Assembly: GCA_947034895.1 (NCBI GenBank)
Contig: OX344761.1
Coordinates: 91,277,447-91,341,446 of the forward strand
Reading direction: 5' to 3'
DNA length: 64,000 bases
Source of the DNA: Rhytidiadelphus loreus
Taxonomy: Eukaryota > Streptophyta > Bryopsida > Hypnales > Hylocomiaceae
Below are positions 46,389 to 56,330 of this stretch, one piece after another (positions within the stretch are counted from its first letter, which is position 1; each line of letters starts with the position of its first letter). The position numbers were made by a program, and so were the translations under genes. The notes under the pieces were generated by a model that saw only the letters and a program-made list of their open reading frames with translations, did no database searches and had not been told where the DNA came from.

Positions 46389-47561
46389 AGGTTTGTAGAG
46401 AATGAGGCATAAAACTATTCCTCTTTTCTTGAGAGTATTTGTCACTTAAAGATTATATGAAATCACCTTTTGCTATAATTTGGTGTTGATTTCCATTTAT
46501 ATTCAAAACTTGATCATTTTTCAAAGTTGACAAATCTAACAAATGAAATCCTTTCTTGGCTTGTTATGTTGTATTAAAATGCTTTAATTGGTAGTAAAAA
46601 GTTATACACTCTTATTTTTATAATTCAATAGTTCAAACCCAATCATTTATAGTTGAAGAAAATATGGAATTTTTCTTAAAGTCAAAATTTTTAATATTTT
46701 TTTAATATTTTTAATATTCATTTTAAAAATTTTAAAAATTTCAAGAAATGTTTTTGACTGTCTAAATCTATATTTTTATATTTTCAAAAATTATATTTAA
46801 AAATAATCTAATAATGTAGGAACCATTTTTATGAAATTAATTTTATAGAAGTTTCTATTTATTTGTGATTTAATTTACATACAACCTCAAGACAAAAGCT
46901 ATTTTGAAACAATTTTGGAAGAAGATTTAAAACACCTTAACCTATGTTGTAATGCAAATCATAAAAAGAAGTTAAAGCTTATGCATACTCAATTTTTTTG
47001 TATAAATCAAATTATATTATATCAAATTATATCTAAGCTTATTGCTCTTAATTTCATAAGAATTCACTACAAATGTATTCCTAGTTCCAAAGTCATTGGG
47101 GTACCTAAAGCTTGAAAGCATCTCAAAGTAGATAATGTTTTCATAGCTTTAAAGGGTGTTTTTGTTTGCCATCTATTTGAGGTAGGCTTGGCATAACTAC
47201 AAAGACTATGATGCTTTAATCTCACAATTGTAATTTTTGTTTATTTTATTGATCTTGGTATTCACATCCTCAAATCTAAACATAATTAATACAACTCTTG
47301 CCATAGTATCTCTTAAGTTTGCCTTCTATATTAGCATATTGCCGAAGCTTCCCTTGAACTTTGGAGACTCCATAATTTTTGACATGGGTATCCAATAGAA
47401 AAAAAATTATATTTTCAAAAAGCTTATAAAATTTCTCATCTTTTGTGGAAAAAAAATCACTTTCATCCGCTAAAAATCAAATTCATATGAACCTACCTAA
47501 ATTTTCAAAAACTTCTAAAAGAATCTCTACATGAATCTAAAGAACTTTAGGGGTTAATCAA
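46389..47561. other. AT-rich DNA between two related elements
   Basis: No gene recognised. It ends with TTTAGGGGTTAA at 47546-47557, the right end of another TTAA-type element whose left end was not identified. Confidence 0.35.
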
Positions 47562-48475
47562 TTAACTCCTAAGCCTTCAAGGCCTTTTAATCATCAAAAT
47601 GCATTGAAAACTGCCATTCTATTGCAAAGAGCAAAAACTTTACAAATTTATATTCGTGCCTTATTAACATAGGATCTTGCACTAAATTAGTATGTGAATG
47701 TGTGGAAGAAATTTTAGAAACTTTGACCACATATATTGCAAGATATCTATGTTTAAAGTGAAGAAAATGTTTTTTTGTGCACCTTCTACAACTATATTAT
47801 TTGACTTTGAATCTTCTTGATTTAAAATTTTGAACTACACAATTTGATTTAAAAAAATTTACGTTGAAGAATTGAATTTACGTCCTAGAACTTTAAAAAA
47901 AAATACACTTGATTTTCATTCTTTGTAAAATTGTTATAATATAAGTAGGAATAAGAATTAGGAAAAAATAAATTGTTAATACTTCTAAAGAGGAATTGAA
48001 ACACACCAATTCCAATGGTGACATTATTCTAACAAGCATAATAAACCTTGTGGATATTTATGATTTTGAAAATTTTGAAAATTGAGTTAAAAAATGAATC
48101 TAATGTGTTATGTTTTCAAGAAGATTCTATGATTGCCTACAAAACAAGAATCATAACTTTCACATCATCAATCCAAATGGAACGAATAAAAGATTTCCAT
48201 GTAGACAATTATATAATCTTTAAGAAACTAATTTTTAATAGTTTTATTTCAAATTTTGTAGTTTTTTGTATTGCCAGGCTTAGTTATTTTGAGGTTACTA
48301 TAGCATATCTATTTTTTCCGGTCACCAATTGAAATAAAAATTATATTTCCATAAAGCTAATGTGATTTTTTGTCTTAAGAAAAAGTTTCAAAAAATTACA
48401 ATGAAAATTGAGGCCAGAGGAGCCTATCCAAAATCCATTTTGTCCCTTGTAGGGACAATGGGATTTGCAATGAGA
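47562..48475 (+). mobile_element. TTAA-type element, second copy
   Basis: It begins TTAACTCCTAAGCCTTCAAG. It aligns with 45453-46388 (ATCAAAATGCA(C/T)T, ATTGCAAGATAT, TGTTTAAAGTGA, ATCCATTTTGTC, GACAATGGGA). The right end is degraded. Confidence 0.55.
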
Positions 48476-49593
48476 CTCTAAAATTAAGATAGTGTAAAAC
48501 TTTTCAAGCATTAATCTACAAACACTACATATTTTTATAGAGATCTTGAGTAATACTCGAGTAATATGTTTTTCTTTCCTAATCTAAATGTCTTAATGAA
48601 TTTTTTGAATTTTCAAAATTTGATCTTCACTGCAATTTGGCATTTAAAAATGTGTTAAATGTAATATTATATATTTTGCTACAATAGGTGAATGAATATA
48701 TATTTTGTAAATATACTTCTTTTTCTTTGAACTTAAAAATGTAATCATTTAAAATTTATAATCAAATATGAAGAAAACATAATTAAAAAATAGTAAACTA
48801 TCATAAATTTGTATTAGATGCACAAAATAATAAGTGAAAAACTCTCTCAAATGCTAAACACTATGAATAATGGATTTTCCTAGTCAAACTTAACTAAAAT
48901 ATTTATAGATTTGATAAGTAGAACTTGAAATTGCAACTAGCCATTGGCAATGCTATTTTTTGTTAAATTTGTAAAATTGAATAGAAATTAGATTTTAGAT
49001 GCCTTTGTGGAGTTTGTGTTGACCCTATCTTCTATAGTTTTGAGGAGCTAGTATAATTGTATTTATAAAACACTCATTAAGTGTTTTTTCTTAGAATACA
49101 AATATTTTTATGTTAATTTTTTAATTACAAATCCAAAAATATAAGGTGAAAATAATTATAATTTTGAATGAATTTTCTATAAAATATTTCATTTTTTTTT
49201 TATCAAAATTTTTTTTTCTTAATAATTTCCCTCTAGCATGCATGAGGCTATTTTGTAAAACCAATTTTAGAAGAATCAACTTTTTTTAAATTCTTTTTGA
49301 AAGCCATAATTACTTTACTTTACTAAACATTTTAATTCCATTATTGAAAAAGCTATGGTATGCTTTGATTATAACCCTTCTTTGTAACTTCTCTTTTGCT
49401 GAGATTGAAATACATTCCAATTCTCTCTAGTTTACATTAGATCTTTTGTCCAATTTTTATTTGTTATTGATATAACGCACATGAATACAATCTACTTGGC
49501 TCTTTCAATTGATACTTCATATTTTTTAATTCAAATATAATCATGTAACCTCATTTCAAGGATGATTTTAATTAATGTATTACATAACATGTA
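48476..49593. other. Very AT-rich intergenic DNA
   Basis: Nothing recognisable. Confidence 0.35.
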
Positions 49594-49836
49594 TGGTCAA
49601 TTTCGTTAAAATGGCAGTATTCCATTAAAATGGTACAATATGAAACCATTGAAAGAATGAAAACAATGGAAAGATTGTCCGAGGGGAGTAGAAATGCGTG
49701 AACTAGGAGTGATTTGAATGTGCTAGGCATAAAATTGGCACATGTATGACCCTATCGCGGCACACTTATTCTCTTTTGTAGAAGATATTCCATTGAAATG
49801 GCGTGCGGAATACTACCATTTTAACGAAATTGACCA
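49594..49836. mobile_element. 243-bp MITE, TA target duplication
   Basis: TGGTCAATTTCGTTAAAATG at the left pairs with CATTTTAACGAAATTGACCA at the right, and the repeat continues (AGTATTCC / GGAATACT). TA flanks at 49592-49593 and 49837-49838. A Tc1/mariner-type origin is likely. Confidence 0.8.
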
Positions 49837-50426
49837 TATGTGCATTTATGGACCCCTTTAAAATGCATCATCATACATTCTTTAATTCCTAAAGGTTTAA
49901 ATTTTTGGAATGGCCTCTTTACAATTTATTGTAGGTTCCCATAATGTCAAATTTACTATAACTTTTTGAAACATTTTTAAAAGTTTAAAGAATGTACTAG
50001 CTTTTTAAAAATGAAAATTTTATTTCATTTGTTGAATGGGAGAAAATGTTATGCTGCCTTAAGCATAGAATATTCGAGCTAGGGCAACAAAAAATGAAGA
50101 GGCAAAAAAGTTGAAATAAAAAAATTTAAGTTACTTTTTTTCTTATAGAATATGATTATTGTATCACCCAAAAAGTTTTGATTCATTCCATTTGGATTAG
50201 TGATGTAAAAATTAGAAAGAGTTTTGTTTTTTAGGCAATCATGATTTTTTTTTTAAAACAATGCATATGATTCAATTATGAACTCAATTTTTATAATTTT
50301 AAAATACAAAAATGTCCACTAGGATGCCCACATGATATATATTACTTGCCAAGAAGATTTCACCATTAGGATTGACAATTTTTGATTATGTTTTAGAAAT
50401 ATTGATGATTTAATTCAATTATGTTC

Positions 50427-50535
50427 ACTACAAACAAAAGGGGTGTTTTAAGTGTGTTTTTAAGTATAGTTTTAGAGATAAGATATTAAGTAATAACCTT
50501 TATGTAGATTTTTAGTAAAAAATTACTAGAAATAC
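50427..50535 (+). mobile_element. Half of a CACTA-ended MITE
   Basis: CACTACAAACAAAAGGGGTG and the following about 100 bp match the left arm of the complete hairpin MITE at 62720-62971. The right arm is absent; a minus-strand retroposon tail begins just beyond, so the copy may have been broken by that insertion. Confidence 0.65.
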
Positions 50536-50544
50536 ATGTATTTT

Positions 50545-50615
50545 TTTTTGTTTTTTTTGAAACAAATGAAACCGGGATTTCATTGTAAAGGCACAAATAC
50601 AACACCACTAGCCAC
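50545..50615 (-). mobile_element. Retroposon tail copy
   Basis: TTTGAAACAAATGAAACCGG followed by ATTTCATTGTAAAGGC is the inverse of the family tail; target duplication not resolved. Confidence 0.6.
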
Positions 50616-50639
50616 ATTACTTTTTAGTTTTAAAAAAAA

Positions 50640-50720
50640 TTTAAACAAATGAAACTGGATTTCATTGCAAAAAAGTCACATAACAAACCTGCCAGCCACA
50701 AGTGGCTTGGCAGAGGAGGG
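50640..50720 (-). mobile_element. Retroposon copy with CCAGCCACAAGTGG segment
   Basis: On the minus strand it reads CTGCCAAGCCACTTGTGGCT, GGCAGGTTTG and TTGCAATGAAATCCAGTTTC, the normal order of the family. Confidence 0.65.
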
Positions 50721-51351
50721 CACACTTTTTGGTTGGTTTTCAGCAAACTCAAAAAAGATCTTTGGCATTTAAACGAGCTGACCTTGGACTGCCATATTAA
50801 TTATAACGTCCTGCCAGGTACAGTTTTTTTCTTGTAGCAGCTGACCACGGCAAGTAAGGTAAGGTAAATGCCAAGACTTTCTTGGACGCAGTCGGGGCTT
50901 CCCGGTCCAGTCTTTAATTTGTGCTCCATATCAAAGCCTGGCGCGTGGCTACCTGGTCCACTTAAAGGGCCATCGAATTGTAGTTACACCAACGCCCTGA
51001 GTTTACTTGGAAAACTTATGTAAGAGCGTTGAAAAAAAATTCCTTTTTGGTCTTCAGATGGCAGTGAGTGCAGGTTCGTCGGGTCTGTCCTTTGGACAAA
51101 GACTACGGCATCGACTCCTACTCCGAGTTTCCGAATCCGAGTCTTCCAACCAGATTCACACTGCACAGTACCGTTAGGATTAGGATTTGGTTGGAGTGGA
51201 CAGAGCCTGTTGTTCCTTGTTCCTTACTCTTTTTTGCAATTGAGTTTTCAGTTTGAGCGGGTCAAAAGAAAAATTTTAAAAAATATTTCGGGCAATAGGC
51301 ACACTCTTCCCGGCGCATCACGAACGCTCCATTCAACGCGGTTAGGGTGCT

Positions 51352-51384
51352 ACCGACTTTGGTCAGTGCAATTTTGAACCAGCC
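51352..51384 (+). promoter_or_regulatory. Conserved upstream module of peptide genes
   Basis: TACCGACTTTGGTCAGTGCA, then TTGAACCAGCC and AGTCAAATTTT. Matches the modules at 29047-29071 and 35884-35914. Confidence 0.55.
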
Positions 51385-51497
51385 AGTCAAATTTTCGAAC
51401 TGTAGCAGGTTCAAGCCTTTGGCACCACGCTCCCGATTGAGTCCCGACCTGACTTAGTGACTGCGGGAACATGGATCCCATTCCATCTGGCCCGGCT

Positions 51498-51506
51498 CAT
51501 ATAGGG
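51498..51506 (+). promoter_or_regulatory. TATA box of the 51.8-kb peptide gene
   Basis: CATATAGGG, aligned with CATATAAGG of the other two copies and followed by CATTCCTCATTCCC as at 29.2 kb. Confidence 0.5.
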
Positions 51507-51833
51507 CTGGGATCGGAGACGCAGTGCCCATCATTCCTCATTCCCAACTTACAGAGCTTCTGATCGATCTGAAGTCAGCAGTCCTTGAATCGATCTCGAT
51601 TGACGTCAGTCGTGTTATCAGTCAAACTTAAGGTAGATGCAGACTTTTAATTCAGTATTATATTCAGGTCTTGATAGGATTTAGTCAGTGCAAGTTGAGC
51701 TCCCTGCAGAGCGAGATTCAGCCTGCAATCGTGATAATTCCAATCTTTGCCCCTGTCTGCTAATTTCTGTGCATATTTATCCGTAGACTTTGACAGAGTT
51801 TAGTGAGGTCTGCATTCTCAGCAAAGTCTTGCC

Positions 51834-52019
51834 ATGAGTGCTGAAGGTGATGGTGGTGGTTCGAAGTGGAAACCGTCTTCCCACGCTAGGGACTACGAAA
51901 TCTGGGAAGGGGATGGCGAATCTTCACGATGGAGGCCGCCCTCGTACTGCTCCGGCTGCGACGACGACTGTGAAGGGGACGGAGGATCCTCCAAATGGAG
52001 ACCCGGAAAGGGCTTCTGA
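51834..52019 (+). CDS. GDGGSSKWRPP repeat peptide, three-repeat Cys form (61 aa)
   Basis: A 61-residue paralogue of the 77-residue genes lacking exactly one 16-codon repeat. Repeats lie at 4-16 (EGDGGGSKWKPSS), 25-37 (EGDGESSRWRPPS) and 47-61 (ending WRPGKGF). The Cys cluster is C-S-G-C-D-D-D-C (39-46), a variant of C-V-C-D-D-D-C. Compared with the 29.5-kb gene, about a dozen shared repeat codons changed silently while the repeat cores have one replacement (Gly to Glu at 29); the linkers changed freely. This is strong evidence that the peptide repeats are selected. The ATG aligns with the others. The TACCGAC module and TATA box lie upstream, and a long homologous 3' flank follows. No signal peptide. 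Function unknown. Confidence 0.75.
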   Translation: MSAEGDGGGSKWKPSSHARDYEIWEGDGESSRWRPPSYCSGCDDDCEGDGGSSKWRPGKGF

Positions 52020-52650
52020 AATAATCCGACTTGAGTACTTATATATGTTGATCGAGATCAAGTGCCGTGATTCGATCCACAATTTTTGCATGTACATACA
52101 ACGATCATTCACATTCATGTACATACCGAGCAGTGGTCGTCACCCAGAGTCGAGTGACCAGTTGCGCAAGCTAGAAATTAATGCGGAGGCGATCATGTTA
52201 CAGAACTCGAGAGTGAGTATTATCTCCGAGGCTTCGATCATCCTTACGGAAAATCTGCATATTTTTCTGACCGTGTCAAATTAGTTGACCCCATTGTTTC
52301 GACATTTCGAAATAATAGATCATTCATACAACCATTCTTTGGGACCCCATTTTGTAAATCAAGGGGCCTGGCTTAGAGTTGTTGCCACTCTTGGTGATGT
52401 AAAAAAAGACCAAAAAGTTAAGACAAATTTATCTTATGCACCATCTGCTTATCAAGGTGTCTATCTTGTTCATGTCAAATGATGGGATTGTCTGGCCACA
52501 TGCGTCTACCCAGCAATGTCGATTTGTTGAAGTGTCGGTACTAGTAAAATAAACCGTGCTTGGCACGGTACGATGTACCTCCATTGTCTTGTCAATTCAC
52601 TACTTTAGTTCAACTCGACTGTGGTGACAGACTGGCAGGGGACACTTGTA
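52020..52650 (+). promoter_or_regulatory. Conserved 3' flank of the 51.8-kb peptide gene
   Basis: Collinear with 34490-35233 inverted. It includes GGTGATGTAAAAAAAGACCA (52393-52412), GAAGTGTCGGTA (52530-52541) and GCTTGGCACGGT. The TGTAA motif is a candidate polyadenylation signal. Confidence 0.55.
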
Positions 52651-54343
52651 GCAGCGGCGACCTTAGTCGCCACTGTTGGAGACTCCGTCGAGTGAGTGCC
52701 CCCGGCTCCACCTTTCTGTCCAATAAACGAAGGACATCCACTCCACCTGCTCAATGTTAAACATTTATTTGTTTTTACATAATCACAAGACTTTTGACCA
52801 ATAACAGAGGCCACCCTCATATTTCAGGTGTTATGCGCCTAACAGTGCTCCACTACATGCCTAAATTCTACTCGCTCCGATCTGCTATGTAGGGTTTAAG
52901 TGCTATATCATCCTACCTGTTGCCTTTCATTTCTCCTGGACGGATCATTCCGAGATTCTTTTGGCATCATTGCCAAGGTCACCACCACATACTACCCAAC
53001 TAACAGACATGTATAGACAATTGAATTGTGACCTTAAATTGGGCATTGATTTCTTATATTGTATGTAATGTCAATTTCGTTGAATTGACAAAATTCCACA
53101 AGCCAAAAATTATGACACTTATCTTTGCAAAGGACTAATTTCACGCTGCAAACTGGGACAAGTATAGATATTGGTTTCTGCTCGCATGGTCCAAAGTAAT
53201 GAGATTATCACCAGATTAAGGAAATTGAAGTTATGTGGAGGTGATAATGTAAATAATGTACACATCCACTGGAGATCTTTATTGACATTTCTTTTAGTTT
53301 GGTATGAAGATGATTGAAGGTCAATTTCTAGTTGAATTGGTAGTATTCCAAAACTTGTCAATTGGCACATTTCAAAATGCACATTCTGGAACATAAATCC
53401 ATACCTATTTTTTTATTTAGACCTTTACTTCCGTATATGTCACAATTTTTGGCGCCAAAATCTTGCCAACTTAATGAATTTGACCTTAGTGGCTGCCTTA
53501 GTGAATTTATTGGAAGAAGTATGGTACAGAATCTAAGGCTTTAGAATGCTAGTTCAGAGCAATTTGTATCCTAGTATCAGCAAACACAATCATTTTCAAG
53601 AGATGCAATCACTTGATAAAGACCCAGTTTCTGAAGGCAACCAGGGTTCAGGGCAGGACAGAAGAACTGACTGCAAGACAACACTATTTGTTAAGTTGGT
53701 ACCAGTATAATATCTAGAATTTATCAGTTTGCGCCGAAAATAAATTGTAAGGCCGAAGTCTATCTGGAGTTCTTTGTCGACTCAACCCAACAGTTGTGGA
53801 AGCAACAAAATGTTTTCTTTCCACTTAAATTTGATCAGTATTAATATTTTACCTCGACTGCTTGGCAATCGGTCTGACGGTCTCCAATTCTAGCTAGAAA
53901 ACCAATTTGGCGATGGTCAGGAGCAAATGTTCGTCGCGTTGCTGTTTAGTTGTTCTGTCCGGTACTTCGTCTTCTGCAAGGGGGTTCACAGCAGGATTTT
54001 TTTCCCCTAGTTTTTTCTACCTGACGCTCTATCTGATTGCTATTTACATGTTGATTTGATTTGATTTGAAACACAAGGGGCAAGCCCATTGCTTAAGCAG
54101 GGAAGTACATCACCATGCCACAAACTGCCACTCTGCGAGTTGTTTACACGTTGGAGACAAGAGACGAACTGGTCGAGTGGATACAACTGAAGTCCTAGAG
54201 CTTCAGCTAGTGCAGGAATGAGTCTCCAGCTAATAGTCAGAAAAAGTTCAGTAGAGTAGTAGACAGAAGAAAGAAACTGGTCATGATCGACTGTGAAAGC
54301 TCGAGAGATCGAGACCTGCTATTTTCAGAATAGGTCTTGGAAT
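52651..54343. other. Intergenic DNA
   Basis: A possible degenerate element lies at 53067-53487, where GTCAATTTCGTTGAATTGAC at the left resembles the inverse of GCCAACTTAATGAATTTGAC at the right. (TTGAT)n occurs near 54053-54069. No gene recognised. Confidence 0.3.
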
Positions 54344-54475
54344 TCATGAGCTAGGACATCCCCAGAGGAGGAGGGCCGGGTTCCACTTCGAACCACCTCC
54401 ATCACGTTCCGCACCCATTGCAATGCCAGTTGCTAGCGCAGGAGGAACGTCAAGTGCTGTTAATTTTCAAACCAC
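54344..54475 (-). pseudogene. Remnant of a GDGGSSKWRPP peptide gene
   Basis: ATG at 54418 opens MGAERDGGGSKWNPALLLWG, stopping after 24 codons at 54344. The first fourteen codons match the 77-residue genes (MGAEGDGGGSKWKP), with Glu-Arg in place of Glu-Gly. After Pro14 the DNA is still alignable (CTACTCTGGGGA against CTCCTCTGGGGA), but an indel has shifted the frame and the other repeats are gone. The 5' side also matches the 35.3-kb leader (CAGCACTTG, TTCCTCCTG, GCATTGCA before ATG). It is therefore a broken, truncated copy. Confidence 0.7.
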
Positions 54476-54688
54476 GGGGAACTTCGGGGGCTAATCCCCT
54501 GAGGCCGGCACAGCGCGCGACGCAGGGGTGAATCGGAGGGAGGCCAGGGGAGAAGTTTAGCTTCCTCTTACCTTAAAATTAGCTGCTTCCGAGATGGAGG
54601 TGAGACTGAATAGTCAAAACTTCATTATGAAAGAGGCCGAGTCTCTGCCCAAAATATTTCACTCTGTCTCTTCCCATTCCTGCAACTA

Positions 54689-55214
54689 AGGTAAACCTGC
54701 CTATGACAGGCAGAATGAGTGGTCTGATGTGGTCAATTTCAGTTGATGTCATCAGACAAATGTGAAGAATGATGACATCAACTAAAATTGTATTTTTGAG
54801 ACAAAGTATGAATTTCCTATAAATTTTGGAAGTGTGTTGTCCAATTAGCTCAAAAGAGTTTGTAGACTACCCCAAATCAACCAAAAGTGTTTCCATAATG
54901 GCCATCTTACCACCTAAATCAATCATAACATTTTCTATCATGGATACAAGATCTCCTAATATGGCCATCACATTAAAGAAATAAAAAAATAACTATGTTT
55001 GACAAGTTTACACTAAAAAAGTGTAAGGTTCCTATGACAATCTCTAATAACTCCATGACCATCTCTCAAGGCATTGATTTGGGCCACTAACCACCCTAAT
55101 GAAGTCCTAATGTCATTTATTAGCTAAAATCTGAAATGGGTTGATGTAAGACTATAATGGGGTGTTTCTAGATGTTTGCATTAGGTGGTTTGCCTGTCAT
55201 AGGCAGGTTTACCT
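54689..55214. mobile_element. TA-flanked MITE, 526 bp
   Basis: AGGTAAACCTGCCTATGACA at the left pairs with TGTCATAGGCAGGTTTACCT at the right; TA duplicates flank at 54687-54688 and 55215-55216. Homologous to the decayed copy at 32090-32623. It lies 170 bp upstream of a Tc1-like transposase remnant, but its ends suggest a separate non-autonomous Tc1/mariner-type element. Confidence 0.8.
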
Positions 55215-55387
55215 TACCTAGGACTATAACTTCTTCTTTTTTCAATTATGAAATCAGGTGTCTTACAAAAATCATAAAGTTTTCCTTTTTTTAAATTTGG
55301 AATTACTGAGAAATTTTGAATAAGTGAAGAAAATTCATATCTAATAGTAATAATGCTAGAAGGGGAGAGAACGGCAATAGATTTTGT

Positions 55388-55612
55388 TTGCACTATCTAC
55401 GAAGGTACTTTAAGTGGTTTTTATTCATGCATGAGAACCCACAACAGCTCATACTTGTGGAGAACGGTGCTCTAGTGTATTGTGGCAACTTCCCAAAGCA
55501 GTGGAGGAAAGCTCACGGTATACCAAAATTGAATTGGCCCGCAAATTCACCAGATTTGAATTTCATCGAGAACCTATAGAAGACATTGAAAGTTTTGTTG
55601 CACTACCAAGAC
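55388..55612 (+). pseudogene. Tc1/mariner-type transposase remnant, central part
   Basis: The frame contains ILVENGALVYCG and then IPKLNWPANSPDLNFIENL, the unmistakable Tc1-like DDE (DDE_3) signature WPA.SPDLN.IENLW. The tryptophan after ENL is a TAG stop. The second catalytic Asp, normally in a (Q)DNAP-like context, is Glu here (VENGA), with 35 residues before the motif Glu. The frame continues KTLKVLLHYQD to the point where another transposon interrupts it at 55613. No N-terminal DNA-binding domain was found upstream. The enzyme is dead by several criteria. Confidence 0.85.
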
Positions 55613-56175
55613 CTTGGGGGGGTCATTTAGAGTGTCCATTAGAAACCACGTGCGAACAAAACTTTGGACCCCCTATATACTTTTTGAATTAAAATAAAAC
55701 AAAATTAAAAAAAATATGAATAGATTTTTCTACTTTGAAAGTTTATGTTTTGAATTATTGATATTTTTATTTGTTAATAATAATTAGTTACAAGTTTTTG
55801 AAGTAAAAAGATACATTGTAGAATTGAAAAATAACTTTCACACCCCTATATTATATAAGAAAAAATTGTCTAAAAAATGAACAAAAAATTCCTAAAAATA
55901 ACTCATTATTGAAAGCTCATTTTGAGTTGAATATTGACTCAATGGTCATCTAAATGTGTCCTCTATAATTATTTTAGTTGAAAAACATGTCATTTTAGTT
56001 CATTTTCAACTTCTTCTAGAAATCATTTTATATTTTATTTGAGTTGGAAATTTTGGCAATAGAAAGCTATAGTCATTATTAAACAATGTTCAAAATTTTA
56101 GGTTGAAATTATAGTTTATTAGAAACCACTTGTTCGCACGTGGTTTGTTATAGTAGAACTAATTGCACCCCCGAG
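55613..56175. mobile_element. Non-autonomous element inserted in the transposase, 8-bp duplication (hAT-like), 563 bp
   Basis: ACCAAGAC occurs at 55605-55612 and 56176-56183. The ends CTTGGGGGGGTCATTTAG and, inverted, CTCGGGGGTGCAATTAG are followed on both sides by AAACCACGTGCGAACAA. The interior is the reverse complement of the 21971-22555 element. It disrupts a Tc1-like transposase whose C-terminal codons resume directly after it. Confidence 0.88.
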
Positions 56176-56183
56176 ACCAAGAC

Positions 56184-56330
56184 TAGCTGAAGAACAAAGA
56201 AGAAATGATCCACACAATTGAAATGGTTTGGGATGAGGTATCCATGGATCGATTACAAGACCTCATTGCTAGTATGCCCAAGTGGATACGGGCGGTCATT
56301 TCAGCTAAGGGAGGAAGTACGAGATGGTAG
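56184..56330 (+). pseudogene. Tc1/mariner-type transposase remnant, C-terminal part
   Basis: Continues the frame interrupted at 55612 (its first codon is TAG). It reads ...VWDEVSMDRL..LIASMPKWIRAVI.AKGG.TRW and then stops at 56328-56330. W.E.......LI.SMP.R..AVI.AKGG.T.Y is the standard Tc1 C-terminus, so nothing is missing at this end. Together with 55388-55612 this is one gene split by a transposon. Confidence 0.85.

Noticed and set aside
45453..48475. Direct 0.93-kb repeats as LTRs of a retrotransposon
   Set aside because: No TG...CA ends, primer-binding site or gag-pol between them; the ends fit TTAA-type elements better.
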